Source: Chitinophagales bacterium (GTDB lineage Bacteria > Bacteroidota > Bacteroidia > Chitinophagales > UBA2359). Taken from it: a stretch of DNA of 11,108 bases. The translations under genes and the position numbers were made by a program. Location of the stretch: NCBI GenBank assembly GCA_020629335.1, contig JAHDDN010000151.1:1-11108 (forward strand), read 5' to 3'. Below are positions 1-7,337 of the stretch, piece by piece. The notes under the pieces were generated by a model that made no database searches, was not told the origin of the DNA, and saw only the letters and a list, made by a program, of their open reading frames with translations. Each line of letters starts with the position of its first letter. Position 1 is the first letter of the stretch.

Positions 1-1
1 A

Positions 2-565
2 ATGAGAAACACGATTTTGATTTTTGCAGCATTAATGATGGCATTTGCATTTACGTCTTGCCAGAAAGAAGACACAGGGAGTATTTACGATATTTTGGGA
101 GAAGCAAGAGCTGCTCAAGAAATTGTGACGCTTAGTACTTCTGACTATGAAAGAGTAGAGACGGAAACTTTAGTACAAGATTGTGATCACTGCGCTTATA
201 AGGCTGGAACGATTGAGTATGTAGAAGATGGTCAAGTTAGTGCAACGGTAGAGTTTGGAATAGATGTAGCAGGAAATGAAAATGAAAATAAATTTGTCGT
301 TACAGATAAGGAAGGTGATAAGGGAGAATATGATTATAAGGAGAAAAAAGAAGGGAAATATGATAAGGAAAAATGGGAATACGAAAAAGTAATAGTAGAA
401 CCATTAGTGAAGGCAGATGATTGTGATTATATCGTAGCAGGTACGATAGAGTTTTATGAAGATGGCGATTGGGTAGCAACGATTGATTTCGGTGATGGTA
501 CTTGTGATAACTTAGCAGTAAAAATGACTGCGGATGATTTAACTGAATTTGAATTAGACAAGTAG
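2..565 (+). CDS. lipoprotein with a duplicated beta-rich motif, upstream of an ECF sigma operon
   Basis: The 187-residue product begins with a hydrophobic signal ending in a lipobox (F-T-S-C, cysteine at residue 20), so it is probably lipid-anchored after export. The mature part holds two copies of one motif: residues 60-86 and 140-164, each starting D-C-D and continuing A-G-T-I-E-(Y/F)-x-E-D-G-x-x-x-A-T-(V/I)-(E/D)-F-G. Only the second copy ends in the full G-D-G-T-C-D-N. A very charged, lysine/glutamate/tyrosine-rich linker (about 101-130) separates them. I recall the second motif as a recurring one in Bacteroidota secreted proteins, but I know no function for it. The start sits one base from the window edge, so the ribosome site is not visible; the fitting signal peptide supports it. 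It lies 50 bases before a FecI-type sigma gene, separated by a strong hairpin, so it may be a partner or merely a neighbour of that signalling unit. Confidence 0.85.
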   Translation: MRNTILIFAALMMAFAFTSCQKEDTGSIYDILGEARAAQEIVTLSTSDYERVETETLVQDCDHCAYKAGTIEYVEDGQVSATVEFGIDVAGNENENKFVVTDKEGDKGEYDYKEKKEGKYDKEKWEYEKVIVEPLVKADDCDYIVAGTIEFYEDGDWVATIDFGDGTCDNLAVKMTADDLTEFELDK

Positions 566-594
566 TTGGTATCGTAACGATAAGTAAAAAAAAT

Positions 595-627
595 ATCAAA
601 GTGTAAGTTTTATGCTTGCACTTTGAT
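595..627 (+). terminator. 13-bp stem-loop between lipoprotein and sigma gene; terminator or attenuator
   Basis: ATCAAAGTGTAAG (595-607) pairs with CTTGCACTTTGAT (615-627), with one G-U pair and a 7-base loop. An A-rich run precedes it and a pyrimidine-rich but not pure T run (TCTCTTTCCCTTC) follows, so termination on the plus strand may be only partial. The 3' arm contains the TTG (616-618) that is the first possible start of the next gene, so the stem could also mask that start. Confidence 0.55.
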
Positions 628-1146
628 TCTCTTTCCCTTCAAAAAGCAGCTTTGACCAAAGAAGAATTTAAAACTTGTTTTGATCAGTATTTTGATCCTA
701 TTAGAAATTATCTCTATTATCGATCAAGTAATGCTGAATTAGCGACGGATATAGCGCAGGAAGTGTTTATGAAGTTGTGGGAAAAGCAAAAGCCTTTTGA
801 AGGAAATCGTACTAAAAGTCTATTGTATAAAATGGCCAGCGATGCATTCATAGATCATGTACGAAAGAATAAAGTGGCGGATAAACATAAGCACAGTTTG
901 CGATTAAATCTAAAGGCAGAAAGTCCAGATGAAAATCTGCAATATCAGGAATTGAAAAAGCAGTATGAGCAAGCATTAGCTGAATTACCAGAAAAGCAAA
1001 GAACGGTTTTTTTGATGAGTAGAGTAGAAGGCTTGACTTATAGAGAAATGGCAGAGCGATTAGATATTAGTGTCAAAGCGATAGAAAAAAGAATGCACTT
1101 AGCATTAAATACTTTAAAAGAAAGATTAGCATATCATGGCAAATAA
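616..1146 (+). CDS. RNA polymerase ECF sigma factor, FecI-like
   Basis: The product is a sigma-70 family regulator of the extracytoplasmic-function class, up to 176 residues long, the usual size. Region 2 spans about residues 18-87 (F-D-Q-Y-F-D-P-I-R-N-Y-L through I-A-Q-E-V-F-M-K-L-W, with D-A-F-I-D-H-V-R-K). Region 4 runs from about 124 to 171, starting L-P-E-K-Q-R-T-V-F, with the helix-turn-helix G-L-T-Y-R-E-M-A-E-R-L-D-I-S-V-K-A-I-E-K-R. Directly downstream lie a FecR-like anti-sigma gene (11-base overlap) and a TonB-dependent receptor, so it should respond to ligand binding at that receptor. The start is uncertain: there is no in-frame ATG between the in-frame stop at 604 and region 2. 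TTG at 616 lies inside a hairpin; TTG at 652 would still leave region 2 whole and give 164 residues. Family call is firm, start is not. Confidence 0.92.
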   Translation: MHFDSLSLQKAALTKEEFKTCFDQYFDPIRNYLYYRSSNAELATDIAQEVFMKLWEKQKPFEGNRTKSLLYKMASDAFIDHVRKNKVADKHKHSLRLNLKAESPDENLQYQELKKQYEQALAELPEKQRTVFLMSRVEGLTYREMAERLDISVKAIEKRMHLALNTLKERLAYHGK

Positions 1147-2005
1147 GGACCCATATCACCTATCAGAAGAGGACTTCTTTAAGAAGGTAGAACTGCCTTT
1201 TGAAAAGAGCAAGGAAGAGGTATGGGCTACTATGTTTGAGGATTTAGATGAAAAGGAGCTTGTTGTTGAGCAAGTTAAAACCACTAGGAAAGTAGTGCGT
1301 ATGCCTTGGTCTAAAATGGCCGCTGCTGCCGCAGTTGTTTTGTTGGTGGGGCTAATGGGTTTTGTACAATTCTACACAGAAACAATCAGTAGTGGTGATA
1401 AAAATATGGCGGTAGCAATCCTGCCCGATGGTTCTTCAGTTGATTTAAATATTAATTCTACAATAAGCTATCAGCCTTATTGGTGGCGATTTGGTAGAAC
1501 GGTTCATTTTGAGGGAGAAGGTTTTTTTGAAGTAAAGGAGGGTAGTACCTTTAAAGTAGTTTCAAAGAAAGGTATAACAGAAGTATTAGGCACCAGTTTT
1601 AATATCAATACTCGAAACGACCATTATCAAGTGTTTTGTAAAACGGGAAAAGTAAGGGTAAGTAATCGAGTTGGAGAACATAAAGCAGAATTAACGCCCA
1701 ATATGATGGTCGATTTTAAGGAGAAATTTAAAGTAAAGCCAGCTAAAGAAAGCAAAATATTGAGCTGGAAAGAAGCTCGTTTTAGCTTTGAGTCAAAAGC
1801 ATTATCTGAGGTGTTGATTGACTTAGAAAAATATTATGATATTCGTATAGAATTAGAGGATAAATCGGCAGCATTACTGAAGTACACAGGCAATTTTAAA
1901 AAGACCAATACCGCAGAGGATGTGCTCAATTTGATTTGTCAAAGTTTTGGTTTTACATTTGTAGAAATAGATGAAAAACAATTTCGAATTTCACCAAAGA
2001 AATAG
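1136..2005 (+). CDS. FecR-like anti-sigma factor
   Basis: This 289-residue single-pass inner-membrane protein should hold the upstream sigma factor inactive and pass on the receptor signal. A cytoplasmic N-terminal part (1-60) is followed by one hydrophobic membrane segment (about 61-79, alanine/valine/leucine-rich). The periplasmic FecR domain covers about 91-178, with L-P-D-G-S-S-V-D-L-N, F-E-G-E-G-F-F-E-V and V-L-G-T-S-F-N-I as family hallmarks. The C-terminal part (about 216-286, F-S-F-E-S-K-A-L-S-E-V-L through F-T-F-V) matches the DUF4974 type found in Bacteroidota FecR proteins, which has an STN-like fold. It starts with ATG inside the last codons of the sigma gene (11-base overlap), implying translational coupling. 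Length and layout are normal for the family. Confidence 0.93.
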   Translation: MANKDPYHLSEEDFFKKVELPFEKSKEEVWATMFEDLDEKELVVEQVKTTRKVVRMPWSKMAAAAAVVLLVGLMGFVQFYTETISSGDKNMAVAILPDGSSVDLNINSTISYQPYWWRFGRTVHFEGEGFFEVKEGSTFKVVSKKGITEVLGTSFNINTRNDHYQVFCKTGKVRVSNRVGEHKAELTPNMMVDFKEKFKVKPAKESKILSWKEARFSFESKALSEVLIDLEKYYDIRIELEDKSAALLKYTGNFKKTNTAEDVLNLICQSFGFTFVEIDEKQFRISPKK

Positions 2006-2007
2006 AT

Positions 2008-4428
2008 TTGCGATTACTTTGCACCACCTTATTGTGTTGTTTTTTAATTTTCAATACGCTCTTATTATCCGCCCAAAGTATTGAAATTAAGGCTGAAAAC
2101 CAGCCTTTGGCGGAGGTATTATCAGAACTAAAGCAAGCCCATTCTATTCAAATTTCTTATCCAGACGAGGTGCTCAAAGATTGCCTCATAAATCAAAACA
2201 AAAACTATGACAATATGGAAGAAGCCATTAATAGCTTACTCCAAAATTGCCATTTATCTTATCGTATCATAGAGGAGGTCTTTGTGATTTACAAAGAAAC
2301 CCAAGCCACTTTATTTAGTGGACAGATCATTGATAGTGAAAGCCGTGAGTCCATTCCTTTTGCCACTCTACAAATTAATGATAGCTTTCTAACAAGTGAT
2401 GTGAATGGCCAATTTTCTTTTAAGGCCAAAACCAATAGTGTTCAGGTAAAAGTGAGGCATTTGGGCTATTATCATTGGGATGGCGTTTATCCATCCTTGC
2501 CCAATCAAGCCATTGCTTTATTGCCTAAAGTAGTAGGCTTGGAAGAAGTAGTAGTAGAAGGTAGAAAAATAATTCCCTCTATTACTGCCCGTGAATCCGC
2601 TTTGGGCTTAACCAAAATGAATCATCAAGTCGCCACTTTTTTAGCAGGTAATAATGAGCATAGCATTTTTAATTTATTGCGCCTACAAGCAGGAATTTTG
2701 GCAGCAGGAGAACAAGCTAAAGATTTTTTTATTTGGGGTTCCTATAAAGGACAAACCCAAATTGTATTTGATGGCATGACGCTCTTTAATATTAGTTCGA
2801 TCAATGATGATATTGGAGCAATTAATCCTTTAATAGTAAAAGATGTGGAAGTTCATAAAGGTGGATATCAAGTAGATATAGGAGATAGAGTAGGGGGCTT
2901 AGTCAATATCAACAGCCTTTCAGGAAATGCTAAAGAATGGAGCACTAATATCCAATTGAGCACCCAATTAGCCAATGGCTTAATCAATATTCCTTTAGGT
3001 AAAGAGGCCGCATTGCAATTAGGGTTTAGAACTCAATTTAAGTCCCCATTCGATAAATTCCAAAGTGAGGAAGCTCAATTATTAGAGACCGATTTTAATG
3101 ATATCAATATCAAACTAACAAATAAAACTAAAAAAGGAGATACCTATTTCCTCAGTTTTTTAGTGAGTAAAGATCGTTATTCAGCAGCTATTTCTGAATC
3201 AGATGGAAAGGAATACTTTTTAGATACTTACTTAGAAAATCAACAATTGGGAGGCTCCTTTTTCTACAGTAAAAAATGGGCAAAAGGTGGCCTAACGAAT
3301 TTTACATTAGCCCATTCTCAATTGGATGCGGAATCTATTAACGAATCTAAATTGAGCACTGATATTATAGATTTTCAAGTGAGCCAAAATGCCACGCTCA
3401 ATGAAGTATCTGAAAGCTCTTTGAAAGTGCAGCATTTTTTTCCTGCGACAGATCGACATACTTGGACTGTAGGCGGGAATTTAATTTCCAATAGCGCAGG
3501 TTTTGAGCAAGACTCTTCCTCCTTGTCATTAAAAGATAATACCCAATTTCTCCAAAGAATAGAGGCTTATGTAAAAGATGAAATACGCTTAACTAAACGA
3601 TGGTCCATACAGCCTGGTATTAAATTAAGCTTGCCTTTTTCTACTTTAAGCCCGAATATTCAGCCCCGAGTCAATAGCCGTTTTAAAGTCAATAATTGGT
3701 GGCAGATGGAATTGGCTTACGGAATTTATACCCAATTTTTAGCCGAAAATGCCATCATTGATAATTTTGGAAATGCATTGTTCTTTTGGAGCATAGATAA
3801 TCAATCTAACAAAAATTTATTAAGCGGACAGCATTGGGTGTGGAGTCAAAGAATGATCTATAAAAGTACCGAATTTAAAATAGAAACCTACTTTAAAAAT
3901 ACCGATGGCCTGAGTCGTTGGTTAGCCTTTGGAGATGCCAATAATCTAAAATTATTCAATGGAAAAAGCCGAACTTATGGCTTAGATGTCGCTCTGAAAA
4001 CGAACATTCAAAAACATCACTTAGGCCTCTCTTATACCTTGAGTAAAACCGAAGAATTGTTTGATTATTTTTCTACTAAAACTTACCAACGCGCACCACA
4101 AGATCAAAGACATGAATTGAAAGGCGTAGGAATCTTGAATTTTTATCCTTTCTATTTTTCCCTCAACTACGTCTATGGTTCAGGCTTTCCCAATGCTATT
4201 AAAGCGGTGTCCAACGAAAAAATAATTGACTACAGCCGTATGGATATTGCCCTTTTATATCGAATCACGAAAGTCAAATGGCATGTCGAAATGGGCGCAT
4301 CCATCGTCAACCTATTCAACACCAAGAATGTCCGTTATAATAATTTTTCCAATTTTCCCGATAATAAAACCCTTTACGCCCCAGCTATGCCATTTACGCC
4401 AAGTATATTTGTGAAATTTGGCTTTTAA
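2008..4428 (+). CDS. TonB-dependent outer-membrane receptor with STN signalling domain (FecA-like)
   Basis: The 806-residue product has a signal peptide (about 1-23, ending L-L-S-A-Q). An STN signalling domain follows (about 24-96, with A-E-N-Q-P-L-A-E-V-L-S-E-L), then a carboxypeptidase-regulatory-like beta-sandwich (about 102-172, with S-G-Q-I-I-D-S-E and T-S-D-V-N-G-Q-F-S-F). A TonB-box-like stretch, L-E-E-V-V-V-E-G (178-185), precedes the plug domain (about 205-305, with V-F-D-G-M and V-E-V-H-K-G-G-Y) and a 22-strand-type barrel to the C-terminal phenylalanine. The start is TTG: an in-frame stop lies at 1972, no ATG lies between it and the signal peptide, and the next ATG would remove the signal. 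It follows the anti-sigma gene by 2 bases, so it is the sensor of a FecI-FecR-FecA type circuit. No SusD-like partner is nearby; the ligand (siderophore, glycan or other) cannot be told. Confidence 0.93.
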   Translation: MRLLCTTLLCCFLIFNTLLLSAQSIEIKAENQPLAEVLSELKQAHSIQISYPDEVLKDCLINQNKNYDNMEEAINSLLQNCHLSYRIIEEVFVIYKETQATLFSGQIIDSESRESIPFATLQINDSFLTSDVNGQFSFKAKTNSVQVKVRHLGYYHWDGVYPSLPNQAIALLPKVVGLEEVVVEGRKIIPSITARESALGLTKMNHQVATFLAGNNEHSIFNLLRLQAGILAAGEQAKDFFIWGSYKGQTQIVFDGMTLFNISSINDDIGAINPLIVKDVEVHKGGYQVDIGDRVGGLVNINSLSGNAKEWSTNIQLSTQLANGLINIPLGKEAALQLGFRTQFKSPFDKFQSEEAQLLETDFNDINIKLTNKTKKGDTYFLSFLVSKDRYSAAISESDGKEYFLDTYLENQQLGGSFFYSKKWAKGGLTNFTLAHSQLDAESINESKLSTDIIDFQVSQNATLNEVSESSLKVQHFFPATDRHTWTVGGNLISNSAGFEQDSSSLSLKDNTQFLQRIEAYVKDEIRLTKRWSIQPGIKLSLPFSTLSPNIQPRVNSRFKVNNWWQMELAYGIYTQFLAENAIIDNFGNALFFWSIDNQSNKNLLSGQHWVWSQRMIYKSTEFKIETYFKNTDGLSRWLAFGDANNLKLFNGKSRTYGLDVALKTNIQKHHLGLSYTLSKTEELFDYFSTKTYQRAPQDQRHELKGVGILNFYPFYFSLNYVYGSGFPNAIKAVSNEKIIDYSRMDIALLYRITKVKWHVEMGASIVNLFNTKNVRYNNFSNFPDNKTLYAPAMPFTPSIFVKFGF

Positions 4429-4522
4429 TTTTTTGGGTTTCCTCTTCCTGATTTTGATTATTAATAAAAGTCAATAAGAGATAAAGATTGTTTTATAAAT
4501 GTAAGAGGACAAAATCAAAAAA
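4429..4522. other. short gap between convergent genes
   Basis: This AT-rich gap after the receptor stop holds no coding region that I can support. No clear plus-strand terminator is visible apart from the shared hairpin just to its right. Confidence 0.5.
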
Positions 4523-4552
4523 GGGAGCTACCCTTTCTTTCGAGTAGCTCCC
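4511..4552 (-). terminator. rho-independent terminator of the SPFH gene
   Basis: GGGAGCTAC (4523-4531) pairs perfectly with GTAGCTCCC (4544-4552) around a 12-base loop. Read on the minus strand, the stem is followed by a T-rich run (complement of 4511-4522). It lies about 25 bases beyond the stop of the minus-strand SPFH gene. It may also stop transcription from the convergent receptor gene, but the plus-strand tail (CCCAAATTT) is poor. Confidence 0.8.
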
Positions 4553-4577
4553 CCAAATTTAAGGAACACAGATATAC

Positions 4578-5870
4578 TTATCGAGTCGTTGCATTATTTT
4601 TGATTTGTTTAGAGATTTGCATAAAGCTCTCTAAACCAACTGCATCAAAAGGGTCTAAAGTATTGCCATTTTCTCCTCCGATGATTAACAATTCTGGGAA
4701 TTTAATTCCCTGTGGTCCAGCTAATGCTTGAGCAACACCAATCGCAATATCTTTATCAATATTAGCTCTTTCTAATGGCGTCAAACCCGCTTTAACTAAG
4801 GCCTCATTCGCAGCGGCATTGGCTCTACCTTCCTGCTCAATTCTTTCAGCTACATACTTAGCTTCTGTTGCTCTTTCCTTAGCAACTTCCATATCTTTCT
4901 GTGCCTGAATGACTGCTTCTTCCTTACTAGCTAATTCTCTGGCTCTCGTCTCTTCTATCAATTTCTTACCTTCCTCTTTAGCTGTTAATGCCTCTTGTTG
5001 AGCAGTGATTAATTTCTGCTTAGAAATGGATTCTCTGGTAGAAGACTCAATCTTTTGAGCTAATTTTTCATCCACTTGCTTCTCATAATCTACTTCACCA
5101 ACCTGTGCATAATCTACATTGATATTATACTGATGAATATCCGACTTAATTCTAATCGGTACACCATTATCATCTGTTCTCAAAAAGGCTGTCGTCAATT
5201 TTTGACTTTCATTAGTGAGGGTATCTATGACATATTCTGTCTTCATTTCCAAGACATATTGTCCTTCCTGCAATTGACTTCTAAAGTCTTCCTGCAATCT
5301 TGATTGACCACCACTATAATGCGTCTCACTTTCCATCAATTGAGCCGCATATCTCAAGCAAGCTTTAGAATACTCACTCAATGTCGTTTGCGCTAATTTC
5401 GTAGCACTACCATACTTTCTATGAATATTAATCATTTGTGGATCATCATCAGGTAGTTCCCACCTTACAGTAGCTTCCGCCATGGCTTTAGTCGCATCAT
5501 TAAATCGAATTTCAAAAGGACTTCCTTTAAAAGTAATTTGCTCTACTTCCTCTTTAGAAAAAGAAGTTGTAATCACATTAGGATAAACTTCCGTATCCGT
5601 AATAATCGGCCCAATAAAAGAAAGGCCAGGCTTAAAGACTACTTTCTGTTTTCCCGTAATGGTTTCAGCAAAAGTTCTATAACCAGAATTATTATAGACA
5701 AATGGATTGATGTAAGAAAAGCTCATAATAAACAATCCAAGAACAATTAGTATTCCGACAGTACTTCTTTTCATATCTGAGAGAAAAGGTAAATTTAAGG
5801 CTTTACTACTGCCAATTAATACCATCAATACTACTGCTGCTATTAAAAACACACTTCCTACGATTATCAT
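4578..5870 (-). CDS. SPFH/prohibitin-family membrane protein
   Basis: The 430-residue protein has two hydrophobic segments near its N terminus (about 2-20 and 37-57). An SPFH/band-7-like domain follows (about 60-260), with P-G-L-S-F-I-G-P-I-I, a stretch E-V-E-Q-I-T-F-K-G-S-P-F-E-I and A-E-A-T-V-R-W-E-L-P. A long alanine/glutamate/lysine-rich coiled coil covers about 262-355. A C-terminal tail (about 360-430) contains F-P-E-L-L-I-I-G-G. Family members form oligomeric rings or scaffolds in membranes and are tied to membrane-domain organisation and protease control; that role is inferred here. Two N-terminal membrane segments instead of one is a variation on the common layout. The gene is alone on its strand, converges on the receptor gene and has its own terminator. 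The ATG start precedes the first membrane segment with only an AT-rich leader and no clear ribosome site. Confidence 0.85.
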   Translation of the reverse strand: MIIVGSVFLIAAVVLMVLIGSSKALNLPFLSDMKRSTVGILIVLGLFIMSFSYINPFVYNNSGYRTFAETITGKQKVVFKPGLSFIGPIITDTEVYPNVITTSFSKEEVEQITFKGSPFEIRFNDATKAMAEATVRWELPDDDPQMINIHRKYGSATKLAQTTLSEYSKACLRYAAQLMESETHYSGGQSRLQEDFRSQLQEGQYVLEMKTEYVIDTLTNESQKLTTAFLRTDDNGVPIRIKSDIHQYNINVDYAQVGEVDYEKQVDEKLAQKIESSTRESISKQKLITAQQEALTAKEEGKKLIEETRARELASKEEAVIQAQKDMEVAKERATEAKYVAERIEQEGRANAAANEALVKAGLTPLERANIDKDIAIGVAQALAGPQGIKFPELLIIGGENGNTLDPFDAVGLESFMQISKQIKNNATTR

Positions 5871-6241
5871 AATGGTAAATTTTAGGGTTAAAAAACTGGG
5901 TTAAAATCTTCTTATAAAATAATATTTATAGAGGGTTTTAAAAATTTCACTACATTCCGTGTAGTACCATATGAACATACTTTCATAAGCTAAAAGTTTC
6001 CCTCTATTAACAAATTTTAACAAAATCGTAAGGCAGGAACTTTTCGCATGATTTCTAATGTTTGTAGTCAGTTTTTGAAAGAAAAATAAAAAAGAGCTTT
6101 TCTAATTATCAAACTGATAAATTGGATGAGCTAAGTATCTCTCAATTGTTAAGAAAGATCAAGACTTAAAGAAAGTGGTTTTATAAATTTATCTTTACAT
6201 AAAGAATAACAACAATCACCCTTTTTGTGAAAAGCTATAAG
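5871..6241. other. 371-base divergent intergenic region
   Basis: The space between the divergent SPFH and lipoprotein genes is AT-rich and holds no ORF that I would call. It must carry both promoters, but I find no good match to the Bacteroidota TTG/TAnnTTTG pattern on either strand. TAAATTTA (6184) and TATCTTTA (6190) are weak candidates for the lipoprotein gene and lack a TTG at the right spacing. A small dyad lies at 5949-5965. Confidence 0.5.
5949..5965. promoter_or_regulatory. ACTACA-N5-TGTAGT inverted repeat upstream of the SPFH gene
   Basis: ACTACA (5949-5954) and TGTAGT (5960-5965) form a perfect 6-base dyad about 80 bases upstream of the SPFH start. The left half lies in a 13-base sequence, AATTTCACTACAT, that recurs exactly at 8573-8585. 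This could be an operator or a hairpin in the 5' leader; the size of the match is modest. Confidence 0.3.
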
Positions 6242-6826
6242 ATGAAAAACTATTTAATTATTTTAAGTCTTTTCTTATTAATTGCTTGTCAGAATAAATC
6301 GACACAAGCAAACAAGAAAAATTACAAACAAGAAATAGAAAACCTAAAAACAGACGAACAAAAAAACGATTTTTTATACAATCTCTGGCAGGAAGATCAA
6401 AACTACAGAGGAGGAAAAGAAGGAAAAATAGTACAGCAATACGGCCAGTATTCTGATGAGCATAAAGCATTCATCAAAAAATTCAAAAGCAATGACAATG
6501 AAGTGTTTTTGAAACTAAAAACTTACCTCGAAATTCATGGCTACCCAAAAAACAAAGCAGCCTATCACGAATTAGCCATCAATGCATTCCCCATCATCAT
6601 CGGGCATAATCACAATTATCCCGCCCAAGAAGAACTATTGCCATACATCTATCAAGCCTATAAAGATAAGTACTGTTCCCTAGAAGATGTCGTCTGGATC
6701 TTAGGAGAAATGCACGAATCCGCTCACCAAGGAAGACGATATGAAATGTCAACCAATAGATATACCCTTGAACAAGAATTTGAAGAATTAGTAAAAGCCT
6801 TGGGTTTGGACTTAGAGTTATCATAA
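6242..6826 (+). CDS. small lipoprotein, distantly DUF6624-like
   Basis: I start this gene at the ATG at 6242, not the GTG at 6227, because the lipoprotein signal then begins properly (M-K-N-Y-L-I-I-L) with the lipobox L-I-A-C at cysteine 16. The product is 194 residues. After a polar lysine/asparagine-rich spacer comes a helical domain. Its central part, H-G-Y-P-K-N-K-A-A-Y-H-E-L-A-I-N-A-F-P, then I-I-G-H-N-H-N-Y and E-E-L-L-P-Y-I-Y, recalls the G-x-P, I-x-x-Q-H-x-D and L-P-L-L pattern of DUF6624 proteins. The C-terminal Q-G-R-R-Y-E-M sits where those have Q-x-Y-G-T. This likeness is from memory and weak. The function is unknown; the conserved histidines and arginines (H122, H124, R166) could be catalytic or structural. 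It stands alone on its strand. Confidence 0.75.
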   Translation: MKNYLIILSLFLLIACQNKSTQANKKNYKQEIENLKTDEQKNDFLYNLWQEDQNYRGGKEGKIVQQYGQYSDEHKAFIKKFKSNDNEVFLKLKTYLEIHGYPKNKAAYHELAINAFPIIIGHNHNYPAQEELLPYIYQAYKDKYCSLEDVVWILGEMHESAHQGRRYEMSTNRYTLEQEFEELVKALGLDLELS

Positions 6827-6873
6827 AACCTGATGCTTAAGGTTGGAAGGTTGAAACTTTTGAACCGAATACT

Positions 6874-7032
6874 GCTCTGTCGCAAGCGTCTCGCTTGTGA
6901 TTCTTCAGGCTACTATTTAAAACTTCTGAAATGACATATCTCTTAGTCAAGTCCGCTCTGTCGCAAGCGTCTCGCTTGTGACCCTTCAGGCCACTATATT
7001 GAATTTCTGAAATGACATATCTTCTGGTAAGT
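6874..7032 (+). repeat. two ~81-base direct repeats, each with a 9-bp hairpin
   Basis: Copy 1 begins at 6874 and copy 2 at 6955. Both open with GCTCTGTCGCAAGCG, fold into the hairpin TCGCAAGCG-TCT-CGCTTGTGA (one G-U pair), continue CTTCAGGC, and share CTGAAATGACATATC. Differences cluster in the AT-rich middle and at the end. I recall the hairpin core as a frequent intergenic sequence in environmental Bacteroidota genomes, but cannot confirm this here. Confidence 0.75.
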
Positions 7033-7066
7033 TGCTACCAATTTTCTAAACAAGATATGTCATTTC
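7009..7066. repeat. 15-bp perfect inverted repeat
   Basis: GAAATGACATATCTT (7009-7023) at the end of direct-repeat copy 2 is exactly complementary to AAGATATGTCATTTC (7052-7066). The 28-base spacer holds a further small hairpin, GGTA-AGTTGC-TACC. As RNA this would be a stable stem-loop; it could act as a terminator-like or processing element for the lipoprotein transcript, but no T run follows. Confidence 0.6.
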
Positions 7067-7121
7067 TATACCAGTTAAAACGTTCCAACTTTATTCAGTT
7101 TAAAAGTTAAAAACCCCTGTC

Positions 7122-7149
7122 ATCACGAGCGCCGCAGGCGCACAGTGAT
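7122..7149. repeat. GC-rich nested hairpin
   Basis: ATCAC (7122-7126) pairs with GTGAT (7145-7149), and inside it GCGCC (7129-7133) pairs with GGCGC (7137-7141) around a GCA loop. Its GC content stands out from the surroundings. The form recalls short dispersed intergenic hairpins of the CATCACGAG...GTGATC type found in many genomes; I have only this one copy. Confidence 0.55.
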
Positions 7150-7285
7150 CTATCACCTAAACTCCCCTCACCGAAACCAATGCGACCTAAGCAAACCCCT
7201 ATATAATAACGAAAACTCTTCACCACCACTTTGAAAACCACCCCAATTTCCTTATCTTAAAGCCTTTGAGACCAAAAACTAAATG

Positions 7286-7304
7286 TTAATTAACGGGTAA
7301 TTAA
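7286..7304. promoter_or_regulatory. 7-bp dyad upstream of the 358-residue protein
   Basis: TTAATTA and TAATTAA flank ACGGG as a perfect inverted repeat whose right end is 33 bases before the next start codon. The position fits an operator for a regulator binding as a dimer. AT-only arms arise easily by chance in such DNA, and no convincing promoter elements accompany it. Confidence 0.3.
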
Positions 7305-7337
7305 AGGTACCTAAGATTTATTCTAATATAAACATTT

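Larger units (their letters stand above)
6839..7092. repeat. composite element: two 81-base repeats inside imperfect inverted repeats
   Basis: An AAGGTTGGAAGGTT box at 6839-6852 faces its imperfect inverse (12 of 14 bases) at 7079-7092. Between them lie two tandem direct repeat copies and an internal 15-base inverted repeat (see the separate entries). There is no coding capacity. The layout resembles a small non-autonomous mobile element or a mobile repeat cassette. No target duplication was identified, so mobility is inference. Confidence 0.4.

Noticed and set aside
300..599. 99-codon open frame on the minus strand
   Set aside because: It is antisense to the lipoprotein gene, whose signal peptide and repeated module are clearly real; the histidine/leucine-rich translation is typical of a shadow.
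4226..4414. 62-codon open frame in the receptor gene's 3' end
   Set aside because: It is in a different frame, inside the well-supported beta-barrel that ends in the expected terminal phenylalanine.
2008..4428. SusC-type receptor of a polysaccharide utilisation locus
   Set aside because: There is no SusD-like gene or glycoside hydrolase beside it, and the STN domain with FecI/FecR fits a signalling receptor of the FecA kind without revealing its ligand.
5076..5750. Two plus-strand open frames (5076-5303 and 5538-5750)
   Set aside because: Both are antisense to the SPFH gene, with no recognisable features.
6227..6241. GTG start for the small lipoprotein, five codons upstream
   Set aside because: The ATG at 6242 gives a standard lipoprotein signal with the lipobox at cysteine 16.
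6258..6824. Two minus-strand open frames opposite the small lipoprotein
   Set aside because: The plus-strand gene has a proper lipoprotein signal; the opposite frames have none and overlap it entirely.
6874..7032. The two 81-base repeats as a CRISPR array
   Set aside because: There are only two units, the conserved part is longer than a CRISPR repeat, the differing segments are not spacer-like, and no cas gene is present.
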